DNA from: Sporomusaceae bacterium
Lineage (GTDB): Bacteria; Bacillota; Negativicutes; DSM-13327
Direction of reading: 5' to 3'
DNA: 11,819 nt
Assembly (NCBI GenBank): GCA_027492445.1
Contig: JAPUES010000154.1
Location: forward strand, 1-11,819
Numbering within the stretch: position 1 is the first letter of the stretch; each line of letters begins with the position of its first letter. Position numbers and translations under genes: made by a program. Positions 1-6,786 of the stretch are shown piece after piece. The notes below the pieces were generated by a model that worked only from the letters and a program-made list of their open reading frames with translations, made no database searches and had not been told where the DNA came from.

Positions 1-1
1 C

Positions 2-403
2 ATGCGCCGCAAGAGAATTCATTTATCCGTAGTGGTAGATGAATTTGGAGGCACGGCTGGGCTGGTAGCCTTAGAAGATATTATAGAAGAAATAGTTGGC
101 GATATTCAGGATGAACATGATACGGTCATTTCAGCGGAAATCCAGCGGTTAGCTGACGATACCTATGAATTTGATGGAAGAGTGTTATTTGATGATGTGG
201 CTGATTTACTAAATATTTCTTTAGATGAACATGAGGAAGATACGATTGGTGGATATATTTTTGGATTGCTTGGCCGTCGCCCAGAAGTAGGTGATGAGGT
301 AAATATTGGTGAGTATAGTTTTATTGTGTTACAAGTAACTGGTTTTCGCATTGTAAGGGTTCATGCTAAACCGCTACCTGGGGAAGAGGATGACGAAGAA
401 TAA
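2..403 (+). CDS. CNNM/CorC-HlyC family CBS-domain membrane protein, C-terminal part
   Basis: The reading frame is open from the left edge, so the N-terminal part of this gene lies outside the window; the Met at position 2 is probably internal. The visible 133 residues hold the end of a second CBS domain, with the family-typical stretch VVVDEFGGTAGLVALEDIIE near residues 10-29. The CorC_HlyC (transporter-associated) domain follows at about residues 45-125. Full-length members carry an N-terminal DUF21 membrane domain and are linked to Mg2+/Co2+ transport or annotated as hemolysin-family proteins; here that domain is inferred, not seen. The protein ends in an acidic tail (EEDDEE). In Bacilli the gene before yqzL-recO is usually era; here it is this gene. 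Family assignment is confident, ion specificity is not. Confidence 0.88.
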   Translation: MRRKRIHLSVVVDEFGGTAGLVALEDIIEEIVGDIQDEHDTVISAEIQRLADDTYEFDGRVLFDDVADLLNISLDEHEEDTIGGYIFGLLGRRPEVGDEVNIGEYSFIVLQVTGFRIVRVHAKPLPGEEDDEE

Positions 404-494
404 AGAATAATATGCTTTTAACTTTCTAAGACGTATCAATAAGGCTGAGAATTTAAAAAGATCAGCTAAAAATATGTGGGAAGGATGATGTCAA

Positions 495-638
495 GTGGTG
501 TTACGGGATTTAATGTGGGAAGTTTTCCAAAGTACCGGACATATTGAGGCATATTTGATGTATCGTTCATGCACGGAGTGCAAAGATCAATTAGTACATT
601 CCTTAGCACAGCAGGAGGAAATAGATCTTTTAAACTAA
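495..638 (+). CDS. yqzL: YqzL family small protein
   Basis: A 47-codon ORF begins at GTG 495 (or GTG 498, one codon shorter) and ends at TAA 636-638. The product begins MVLRDLMWEVFQSTGHIEAY, which fits the small YqzL family: a short N-terminal RDxxW-x-x-F-x-x-T-G-x-I/V-x-x-Y-L pattern followed by a charged tail. A purine-rich site (GGGAAGGA, 478-485) lies about 10 nt upstream of the first GTG, which favours 495. The position directly before recO matches yqzL in Bacillus. The function is unknown. This copy has a CTEC (Cys-x-x-Cys) motif in the middle, which I do not recall as a family hallmark. The ORF is short and rests on similarity and context, so the start codon is uncertain. Confidence 0.75.
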   Translation: MVLRDLMWEVFQSTGHIEAYLMYRSCTECKDQLVHSLAQQEEIDLLN

Positions 639-690
639 CGAAGCTAGTTACACCAGTCAATTATATTGGGTAGGGAATTTTGAGGGATAT

Positions 691-1446
691 ATGGCGCAAT
701 ATCAAGTAGAAGCCATTTTAGTAGCGGTACGCGATTGGGGCGATGCCGATAAGATGGTCACGTTGTTTTCTCGTGAATTTGGAAAGATTATAGCTTTTGC
801 GAATGGTGCTCGACGACCGAAAAATCCTTTGGCCAGCGGAATGCAGATGTTTACTCATCTTGAAGTTACATTAACGTCGGGGAAAAATTGCGATTCTATC
901 AAACAATGTGAAATTAAACATGCCTTTCGCCAAATACAAGAAGATTTTAACTGTATGGCTTATGGGTCCTTTATTGCGGAATTAACCGCAGAGCTTTGTC
1001 CAGAACGTCAGCCAGAGGCTCATGTTTTTGATTTACTTCTCGAAGTGCTTCACAAGCTTACTACTCGCAATCCGCGCATTGTGGCTCTTGCTTGGGCTTG
1101 GCAGTTGTTAGCGATGACGGGCTATTATTCCGAGTTTGCACATTGTAGTAGTTGTGGACAAGCATTGACTTTTCCCGCTTATTTTAAGTTAGCTAGCGGC
1201 GGTTGTGTTTGCAGTCAGTGCGAACACAGAGGTCTTTTAGAATATACGGAGAAAGTACATGATTTTATTCAATGCTTAGCACAGCTAGATTGGCAAAACC
1301 TAGGATGTTTTTCCGTGAATGGGGCGGTATTACTGCAAAGTGAAAAGGTCTTGCTGGAATATTTGATGCATTGCTTGGATAAACCGCTACGGTCTATGAA
1401 TTTCATTAAACAAGTTACTTCTGTTATGCAGCCTAGTAATCCATAA
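691..1446 (+). CDS. recO: DNA repair protein RecO
   Basis: RecO is the recombination mediator that, with RecR, helps load RecA on SSB-coated single-stranded DNA in the RecFOR pathway, and anneals complementary strands. The 251-residue length is normal. The N-terminal OB-fold (about residues 1-80) contains the typical segment VRDWGDADKMVTLFSREFGK. The middle is helical. A zinc-finger insertion with C152, C155, C174 and C177 is intact, as in Gram-positive RecO proteins. The ATG at 691 follows GAGGG (682-686). The gap from yqzL is only 52 nt without a clear terminator, so cotranscription with yqzL is likely. No promoter was recognised directly upstream. Confidence 0.96.
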   Translation: MAQYQVEAILVAVRDWGDADKMVTLFSREFGKIIAFANGARRPKNPLASGMQMFTHLEVTLTSGKNCDSIKQCEIKHAFRQIQEDFNCMAYGSFIAELTAELCPERQPEAHVFDLLLEVLHKLTTRNPRIVALAWAWQLLAMTGYYSEFAHCSSCGQALTFPAYFKLASGGCVCSQCEHRGLLEYTEKVHDFIQCLAQLDWQNLGCFSVNGAVLLQSEKVLLEYLMHCLDKPLRSMNFIKQVTSVMQPSNP

Positions 1447-1519
1447 AAACCGTTCTCATAGGATAAGTATTTCAAAGGATGGGAATAATAAAAAAAACAT
1501 CGATTGGAGGATTATTGTC

Positions 1520-1975
1520 ATGGAAGAAATTACATTGGATAAAATTGATATCATTCGTGAGCGTACTGGCGTTTCTTATCGGGTAGCAAAAGAAACCTTA
1601 GAAAAGACGAATGGTAATATTCTTGAAGCTTTGATTGAGCTAGATGACAAGAAAAATACAAACTGGACAGAGGAATTCTCCGTGAAATCAGGAGAAGTGA
1701 TTGATAAGGTAAAAGGGCTTATCTATGAAGGTAATGTGAATAAAATTAGTGTCAAGAGTGAAGGTCGTACCTTAGTTGAGATTCCTGTTACTTTTGGTGC
1801 CATTGGTGCTATGGTATTGCCTCATCTTGCTGTACTAGGAGTGCTCGTGGCCATGTTTAAGCGTTGTACCATTGAAGTAGTACGCAATGATGGTAGCAAA
1901 GTGGAAACGGAAGTAGCTGATCATACAGGGATTCAGGAAGAAAAAGATGAATACCATAAGAATGGTGGTTTATAG
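1520..1975 (+). CDS. UBA-like / DUF4342 domain protein of unknown function
   Basis: The 151-residue product has two parts. Residues 1-42 (IDIIRERTGVSYRVAKETLE, then NGNILEALIELDD) look like a UBA/TS-N three-helix fold, the type found at the N-terminus of elongation factor Ts. Residues about 48-130 match my recollection of DUF4342: a basic/acidic beta-rich stretch, then a glycine- and valine-rich hydrophobic segment (about residues 90-113) that could be buried or membrane-associated, then KRCTIEVVRNDG. There is no signal peptide. The ATG follows GGAGG (1506-1510) with 9 nt spacing. It sits between recO and the glyQS leader; the glyQS promoter begins 9 bp after its stop, so it belongs to the upstream unit. 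Function is unknown; the UBA-like half suggests a protein-binding role but this is inference. Confidence 0.8.
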   Translation: MEEITLDKIDIIRERTGVSYRVAKETLEKTNGNILEALIELDDKKNTNWTEEFSVKSGEVIDKVKGLIYEGNVNKISVKSEGRTLVEIPVTFGAIGAMVLPHLAVLGVLVAMFKRCTIEVVRNDGSKVETEVADHTGIQEEKDEYHKNGGL

Positions 1976-1984
1976 CATTTAAGA

Positions 1985-2013
1985 TTGACAAAGAAAGACA
2001 ACTTTGTTATGAT
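1985..2013 (+). promoter_or_regulatory. Sigma-A promoter of the glyQS operon
   Basis: A perfect -35 TTGACA (1985-1990) is separated by exactly 17 nt from TATGAT (2008-2013), a 5/6 match to the -10 consensus. The predicted start is near 2020, which gives a leader of about 315 nt containing the whole T-box element before glyQ. It begins 9 bp after the stop of the DUF4342 gene. Confidence 0.88.
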
Positions 2014-2079
2014 TTTAACTAAAATACGGCAATGCGGGAAAATAAACCTCCACAACAAAGACTGTTTAAAGATGTTCTT

Positions 2080-2307
2080 TCAACAGACTCGTGCAGCGAG
2101 CTAGGGATAGTGAAAGCCTAGCAATGTAGAGGGAAAGGCCTTCCCAAGCTGTGAGAGGAAATCTTATCTGGCTATAGCTATAGTTGGGTAGGAGAGTAAA
2201 GCTTACCATAACTTAAGGTGGGTCATAACCATGACCAATCAGGGTGGAACCGCGGGATTTAACCTCTCGTCCCTGTAACGTATGTTACTGTGGATGAAGG
2301 GGTTTTT
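2080..2307 (+). promoter_or_regulatory. Glycine T-box riboswitch (tRNA-Gly sensing leader)
   Basis: The leader binds uncharged tRNA-Gly and then prevents transcription termination. The T-box signature AGGGTGGAACCGCGGG occupies 2241-2256; its TGGA bulge complements UCCA, the 3' end of a tRNA with the U discriminator expected of tRNA-Gly. Stem I can be drawn with CTC/GAG plus CAGC/GCTG at its base (2088-2097 with 2148-2155) and a distal arm CTAGG/CCTAG (2101-2105 with 2117-2121). A GGC triplet at 2137-2139, after GGGAAA, is the likely specifier codon for anticodon GCC. AGGG of the T-box can pair with CCCT at 2271-2274 to form the antiterminator. Location before glyQ agrees. The exact specifier assignment and stem II/III folds are inferred. 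Confidence 0.93.
2263..2307 (+). terminator. T-box regulatory terminator upstream of glyQ
   Basis: CCTCTCGTCC (2263-2272) pairs imperfectly with GGATGAAGGGG (2292-2302), with an inner GTAAC/GTTAC stem (2275-2279 with 2284-2288) and a run of five T after it. It shares the CCCT segment with the antiterminator, so the two folds exclude one another. It ends 13 nt before the glyQ Shine-Dalgarno. Confidence 0.85.
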
Positions 2308-2334
2308 ATTTTATTTTTTAGGAGGCGACTATAC

Positions 2335-3210
2335 TTGACTTTTCAAGAAATTATTCTAACACTTCAAAATTTCTGGGCAAAACAAAATTGCATTCTTATG
2401 CAGCCCTATGATGTTGAAAAAGGGGCAGGGACAATGAATCCAGCTACCTTTTTAAGGACGCTAGGACCTGAGCCTTGGAATGTGGCTTATGTAGAACCAT
2501 CACGCCGTCCTACCGATGGTCGTTATGGAGAAAATCCAAATCGCTTATTTCAACATCATCAATATCAAGTAATTATGAAACCATCCCCGCCTAATATTCA
2601 AGAACTATATCTAGAAAGCTTAGTTTGCCTAGGCGTTGATCCAGCAAAACATGATATACGTTTTGTCGAAGATAACTGGGAATCCCCGACGCTCGGAGCA
2701 TGGGGCCTTGGCTGGGAAGTATGGCTAGATGGTATGGAAATTACCCAATTTACTTATTTCCAGCAAGTTGGCAGTATTGATGTGAAACCTGTAGCTGTAG
2801 AAATTACCTATGGTTTAGAGCGTCTTGCTATGTACATACAAGGTAAAGAAAATGTATATGATCTAGAATGGGTGCAAGGAGTTTGCTATGGGGATGTATT
2901 TCATCGCAATGAAGTAGAACAATCCCATTATAATTTTGAAATAGCAGACACTAGTATGTTATTTCAGTTGTTTGATATGTATGAAAAAGAAGCCATCCGC
3001 GTTATTGAAGCAGGCTTTGTATTGCCAGCCTATGACTATGTATTAAAGTGTTCCCACACCTTTAACTTACTAGATGCCCGTGGTGCTATCAGTGTAAGTG
3101 AACGCACTGGCTTTATTGGAAGGGTACGTAATATGGCAAGACTATGTGCACAAAGTTATCTAGAGCAGCGTGAAAAACTAGGATTTCCCCTGCTTAAGGA
3201 GGGTAATTAA
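2335..3210 (+). CDS. glyQ: Glycine--tRNA ligase alpha subunit
   Basis: This is the catalytic subunit of the bacterial alpha2beta2 class II glycyl-tRNA synthetase, forming glycyl-adenylate for charging tRNA-Gly in the cytoplasm. The chosen TTG start gives 291 residues, the usual family length, beginning MTFQEIILTLQNFWAKQNC. It has AGGAGG (2320-2325) 9 nt upstream. A longer in-frame GTG start at 2290 would lie inside the terminator hairpin and add a non-conserved FILFFRRR-like leader, so it is rejected. Conserved blocks include QPYDVEKGAGTMNPATFLR (residues 23-41), the motif-2 region VEPSRRPTDGRYGENPNR (53-70) and class II motif 3 EITYGLERLAMY (156-167). It is separated by 2 nt from glyS and controlled by the glycine T-box. 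Confidence 0.98.
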   Translation: MTFQEIILTLQNFWAKQNCILMQPYDVEKGAGTMNPATFLRTLGPEPWNVAYVEPSRRPTDGRYGENPNRLFQHHQYQVIMKPSPPNIQELYLESLVCLGVDPAKHDIRFVEDNWESPTLGAWGLGWEVWLDGMEITQFTYFQQVGSIDVKPVAVEITYGLERLAMYIQGKENVYDLEWVQGVCYGDVFHRNEVEQSHYNFEIADTSMLFQLFDMYEKEAIRVIEAGFVLPAYDYVLKCSHTFNLLDARGAISVSERTGFIGRVRNMARLCAQSYLEQREKLGFPLLKEGN

Positions 3211-3212
3211 TA

Positions 3213-5276
3213 ATGGCTAAGGATTTATTACTGGAAATTGGTACAGAAGAAATTCCCGCAAGATTTATGGCAGGAGCTTTGCGTCAATTAGAGACCCTTG
3301 CTCAGAAAAAACTAGGGGAGCTTCGCGTTCAATATAAAGAAATTAAGGTACTTGCAACCCCGCGGCGTTTAGTCTTGATTTTGCGCGATGTAGCAGAAAT
3401 ACAAGCGGATATGCAAAGTGAAAATAAAGGTCCTTCTTTGAAAATTGCCTTTGATGAAAGTGGCAATCCAACCAAGGCAGCCCAAGGGTTTGCCCGTGGA
3501 CAAGGTGTTTTACCTTCAGAACTTGTGGTAAAAGATGGGTATGTCTATGCGATGGTTCACGAAATTGGTAAACCAGTCGGGGAATTGTTGCCAACTTTCT
3601 TAACAGATTTAATTGACAGTCTTACTTTTCCGAAAAATATGCGTTGGGCTAATTTAGAGCGCCGCTTTGTAAGACCCATTCGCTGGTTGCTAGCGCTGTT
3701 TGGTAGTGAAGTAATACCTTTTACCATAGCGGAAGTTTCTACTGGTAATAAGACTCGGGGTCATCGTTTTTTAAGTCAAGGTGAATTTATAGTTTCCTCT
3801 GTAGAAGAATATTTTACGACTCTTGGGGATAATTATGTTATGGTTGATCAAGAAGTGCGGCGCAAGGTCATTCGTGAACAGGTAGAAAAAATCGCCATTG
3901 ATCAAGGCGGTACTGCAACCATTGATGAAGACTTGTTAGAAGAAGTAGTGTATCTTGTAGAATATCCAACCGCATTATGTGGAAAGTTTGAGAGTAAATA
4001 TTTATCACTGCCACCAGAGGCTGTTATTACTCCTATGCGTGAACACCAACGTTATTTCCCTGTTTTTTCAAAAGAAGGTAAATTGCTACCAGTGTTTATT
4101 ACCGTACGGAATGGTGGCTCTGAACATCTTGCTATTGTACAACATGGTAATGAACGGGTGCTTAAAGCACGTTTAGCCGATGCTCAATTTTTTTACGAAG
4201 AAGATAAAAAAGTTAAGCTTATTGATCGCTTAGAGAAACTAAAGACTATTGTTTTCCAAGAAGGTCTCGGTAGTATTTATGATAAAACTATGCGTATTAA
4301 AGGGTTAGCGCTAAAGATAGGGAAAAACGTTGGTGCTGGAGACCAACTACATCCTATCATTGAAAGAGGCGCAACCTTAGCGAAGGCAGATCTTGTTACG
4401 GGGATGGTTTGTGAGTTTACAGAGCTTCAAGGAACAATGGGGCGAGAATATGCACAACTTAATGGTGAGAATTTAGAAGTAGCCGAGGCTATTTTTGAAC
4501 ATTATCTGCCGCGCTTTGCAGGGGATATCTTGCCAGCAACTCTAGTTGGACAAGTTCTTAGTATTGCTGATAAATTAGATAATATTGTAGCAACCTTTAG
4601 CCGTGGTCTTATCCCAACAGGATCCCAAGACCCTTATGCACTAAGACGGCAAGCTTTGGGGATTGTTAATATTTTAATTGCTGGTAAGCACCATGTTTCT
4701 TTACGAGAAATGCTGATCTATACTATGGAGCTACTAGGAATCAACGGTGCAGAGCAACAAGAAAAAATGCTAAGTGAAATACAAGATTTTTTCCGTTTGC
4801 GTATAAAAAATGTGCTTAGTGATGAAAATATTCGTTATGATATGATTGATGCGGTCATGGCTTTAGGCACGGATGATGTGTATGATACTTGGCTAAGAGC
4901 CAAAGCTTTAGAAACGGAAGGTACTAGCGAAAAAATGCAAAAATCTTTCCAAGCATTTATTCGAATTAGTAATTTAATGAAGCATGCTACCATTGATGAG
5001 ATTGACGAAAGTTTATTTGCAGTTGAGGCAGAACGGAATTTATATCAGGCATATAACGCGGCTCGCCAGCAGATTGATAAGATGATAACGGCTAAAGATT
5101 ATAAAGGCATTTTTGGTATTATGGCTTCCATGACCCAGCCCATCGATGCTTTCTTTGGTGAAGTCATGGTTATGGCGGAAGATAGTGCCGTTAGAAATAA
5201 CCGGTTGGCATTGCTGAAAGGCATTACAGGTCTCACCGCAGACATTGTTGATGTAAGTAAAATTGTAGTATTATAG
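3213..5276 (+). CDS. glyS: Glycine--tRNA ligase beta subunit
   Basis: This is the beta subunit of the tetrameric glycyl-tRNA synthetase; in this enzyme type it contributes most of the tRNA recognition. The 687-residue length is normal. Recognisable blocks are the N-terminus KDLLLEIGTEEIPARFM, TRGHRF at residues 181-186, MREHQRYFPVF at 275-285, the IADKLDNIVATFSRGLIPTG and SQDPYALRR region near residues 450-480, and a helical C-terminal DALR-like anticodon-binding domain from about residue 570. The ATG follows AAGGAGGG (3196-3203), which overlaps the last codons of glyQ, so translation is probably coupled. The reading frame is intact with no unusual insertions. It shares the T-box-controlled transcript with glyQ. 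Confidence 0.98.
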   Translation: MAKDLLLEIGTEEIPARFMAGALRQLETLAQKKLGELRVQYKEIKVLATPRRLVLILRDVAEIQADMQSENKGPSLKIAFDESGNPTKAAQGFARGQGVLPSELVVKDGYVYAMVHEIGKPVGELLPTFLTDLIDSLTFPKNMRWANLERRFVRPIRWLLALFGSEVIPFTIAEVSTGNKTRGHRFLSQGEFIVSSVEEYFTTLGDNYVMVDQEVRRKVIREQVEKIAIDQGGTATIDEDLLEEVVYLVEYPTALCGKFESKYLSLPPEAVITPMREHQRYFPVFSKEGKLLPVFITVRNGGSEHLAIVQHGNERVLKARLADAQFFYEEDKKVKLIDRLEKLKTIVFQEGLGSIYDKTMRIKGLALKIGKNVGAGDQLHPIIERGATLAKADLVTGMVCEFTELQGTMGREYAQLNGENLEVAEAIFEHYLPRFAGDILPATLVGQVLSIADKLDNIVATFSRGLIPTGSQDPYALRRQALGIVNILIAGKHHVSLREMLIYTMELLGINGAEQQEKMLSEIQDFFRLRIKNVLSDENIRYDMIDAVMALGTDDVYDTWLRAKALETEGTSEKMQKSFQAFIRISNLMKHATIDEIDESLFAVEAERNLYQAYNAARQQIDKMITAKDYKGIFGIMASMTQPIDAFFGEVMVMAEDSAVRNNRLALLKGITGLTADIVDVSKIVVL

Positions 5277-5327
5277 CTACTACAGTTGTTCGTGTGTAAA
5301 CTATTATGAGTATAAGGGGGTATAATC

Positions 5328-6167
5328 ATGGCTAGTTTATCAGTCATTTACGCTCTATCTGATTCTATAGGGGAAACCGCTGAAATGATAGCAAGGGCCA
5401 CGGCCAGTCAGTTTGAAGCCGATACTTTTGAAATTATTCGTGTTCCTTATATCAAAGATATTCAGCAGATTGAAAAGGTTATTGAAGAAGCTGTTAACTT
5501 TAATAGTGTCATTTGCCATACAATAGTAAGACCTGAACTGCGTGAGGCGTTATTGCTGCAAGCAAAAGAGCAAGGCATACCGACCATTGATATTATGGGG
5601 CCGATGATTGATGCAGTACAAAAAGTATCTGGGCTGGTTCCAAAACTGAAACCAGGGCTTATTCATACCTTAGATGAAGAATATTTTAAGCGAGTAGCCG
5701 CTATTGAATTTGCAGTAAAATATGATGATGGTAAAAACCCATGGGGAATCTTAAAAGCCGATATTGTCCTCGTAGGAGTATCACGTACTTCCAAAACCCC
5801 TCTTAGTATGTATCTAGCTCATAAAAAGTTAAAAGTAGCAAATGTTCCCATGGTTCCTGAAGTTTCCCCACCAGAACAATTGTTCAAGGTCGCTCCTGGA
5901 AAAATTGTCGGCCTCATTATTGATCCTACAAAGCTGACGGATATTCGTGTAGAACGCCTTAGTTCTATGGGGCTAGATACAGATTCTTGTTATGCCGATG
6001 TAGAGCGTATTACAAAAGAAGTAGAATACGCAAGAGGGATTATGGAAAAATTGAAGTGTCCGATTATTGATGTCTCAAATAAGGCAATTGAAGAAACGGC
6101 TAGCAATATTATGCAACTAGTGTGTAGGAATTCTTCCATTGACAGAACCTTTTGTGAGATAAATTAA
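5328..6167 (+). CDS. yqfL: Pyruvate,water dikinase / PPDK regulatory kinase-phosphorylase (DUF299 family)
   Basis: Members of this family (PpsR/PDRP/YqfL) switch PEP synthase or pyruvate phosphate dikinase off by ADP-dependent phosphorylation of a threonine and on again by phosphate-dependent dephosphorylation, thereby controlling PEP formation. The 279-residue product is full length. It opens with the family signature YALSDSIGETAEMIARA (residues 8-24), contains the P-loop-like GVSRTSKTPLSMYLA (150-164) and ends with the DVSNKAIEETA block. The ATG has AAGGGGG (5314-5320) 7 nt upstream. It lies 51 nt after glyS with no terminator, so it is probably read from the glyQS promoter. In Bacillus ccpN (yqzB) lies between glyS and yqfL; it is missing here. 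Whether the target is PPDK or PEP synthase cannot be told from this window. Confidence 0.93.
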   Translation: MASLSVIYALSDSIGETAEMIARATASQFEADTFEIIRVPYIKDIQQIEKVIEEAVNFNSVICHTIVRPELREALLLQAKEQGIPTIDIMGPMIDAVQKVSGLVPKLKPGLIHTLDEEYFKRVAAIEFAVKYDDGKNPWGILKADIVLVGVSRTSKTPLSMYLAHKKLKVANVPMVPEVSPPEQLFKVAPGKIVGLIIDPTKLTDIRVERLSSMGLDTDSCYADVERITKEVEYARGIMEKLKCPIIDVSNKAIEETASNIMQLVCRNSSIDRTFCEIN

Positions 6168-6173
6168 GTGTAC

Positions 6174-6206
6174 AAAAAAAGCCCTCGGTTTAATCCGAGG
6201 GTTTTT
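6174..6206. terminator. Bidirectional rho-independent terminator
   Basis: A perfect 7-bp stem CCCTCGG (6182-6188) / CCGAGGG (6195-6201) with the loop TTTAAT is followed by five T on the plus strand and preceded by seven A, which become U on the minus-strand transcript. It therefore can end both the convergent yqfL transcript and the OstA-like gene, whose stop codon is only a few bases away. Confidence 0.92.
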
Positions 6207-6208
6207 GG

Positions 6209-6685
6209 CTATAAAAAAATATTTTGTTCTAAATGGTATCTTACGGTATCGGTAGTAGAGGAAGTATCATTTTGGGTAACCTGTACATTGCCAGTAAAGA
6301 TAGCAATTTTATCTTTCCAACTATACTCTACTTGATTGCTGGTAATTTTTAAGTTGGTGCGAGAAAAGGTTATATTGCCTTCGATGCTAGCCTTGTCGTT
6401 TGCACCGTAGACGTAGACGGTATCCCCTGTAAAGTAAATATCGTCTTGGGTAACGGTAATGCCTCCTGAACCCCACACTTCTAAAGTTGCAATGCTTACT
6501 TTTGCCTGCCCCGCAGTAATAATACGGTTGCCTACACCAATATATACATTTCCATTTAAAACATAAAGTCCTGTATTAATATCAAAATATTGTTGATCAG
6601 ATTTAATAACAGGGCTTGCAGCCATAACAGTAGTGGTAAATAATAAGATGAGCAGACAAGTGAAGGTGAAAATTTTAGCTCTCAT
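6209..6685 (-). CDS. Exported LptA/OstA-like protein
   Basis: The start at 6685 gives 158 residues with AAAGGAG (complement of 6693-6699) 7 nt upstream. Longer in-frame extensions run into the dgt start and lack a ribosome site. Residues 1-23 form a clear signal peptide (MRAK, hydrophobic FTFTCLLILLFTTTV, then MAA), so export is expected. The rest is a series of short beta repeats typical of the OstA/LptA beta-jellyroll: QYFDINTGLYVLNGNVYI, ITAGQAKVSI, DIYFTGDTVYVYG, KASIEGNITFSRTNLKITSNQVEY, KIAIFTGNVQVTQ. LptA-family proteins bridge LPS from inner to outer membrane in diderms. LptA function here is inferred from fold only; no lptB, lptC or kds genes are adjacent. It is the only protein gene on the minus strand. 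Confidence 0.85.
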   Translation of the reverse strand: MRAKIFTFTCLLILLFTTTVMAASPVIKSDQQYFDINTGLYVLNGNVYIGVGNRIITAGQAKVSIATLEVWGSGGITVTQDDIYFTGDTVYVYGANDKASIEGNITFSRTNLKITSNQVEYSWKDKIAIFTGNVQVTQNDTSSTTDTVRYHLEQNIFL

Positions 6686-6707
6686 AATTTCACTCCTTTT
6701 ATTAAAG

Positions 6708-6716
6708 ATTATATCA
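6708..6716 (-). promoter_or_regulatory. Extended -10 promoter of the OstA-like gene
   Basis: On the minus strand TGATATAAT (complement of 6708-6716) is a perfect extended -10 element. No good -35 is seen 16-18 nt upstream, which extended -10 promoters tolerate. The predicted start near 6701 leaves an RNA leader of about 16 nt that still contains the AAAGGAG site. Confidence 0.6.
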
Positions 6717-6736
6717 CGTATTCTAAAATAATAAAA

Positions 6737-6765
6737 TTCACGATACAGAGATTTCATTGTATAAT
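6737..6765 (+). promoter_or_regulatory. Probable dgt promoter
   Basis: TTCACG (6737-6742, 4/6 match) lies 17 nt upstream of a perfect TATAAT (6760-6765). The predicted start near 6772 would place the AGGGAGG site (6773-6779) at the very 5' end of the mRNA. It faces away from the OstA-like promoter, the two -10 boxes being about 50 bp apart. Confidence 0.5.
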
Positions 6766-6786
6766 AAAGGATAGGGAGGCGATTAT

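Noticed and set aside
163..351. Antisense ORF within the CorC-type gene, and similar ones in recO, glyS, dnaG and rpoD
   Set aside because: They lie wholly inside well-supported genes and have low-complexity products with no recognisable domain.
2290..2334. In-frame GTG extension of glyQ
   Set aside because: It starts inside the T-box terminator, lacks a ribosome site, and its residues do not fit the GlyQ N-terminus; TTG 2335 has AGGAGG at good spacing.
5286..5316. Possible yqfL promoter TTGTTC with TATAAG
   Set aside because: Spacing is 19 nt, both boxes are weak, and the predicted start would fall beyond the ribosome site.
5099..5347. Antisense ORF of 82 codons over the glyS end
   Set aside because: No ribosome site or family resemblance; it is the shadow of glyS and the yqfL leader.
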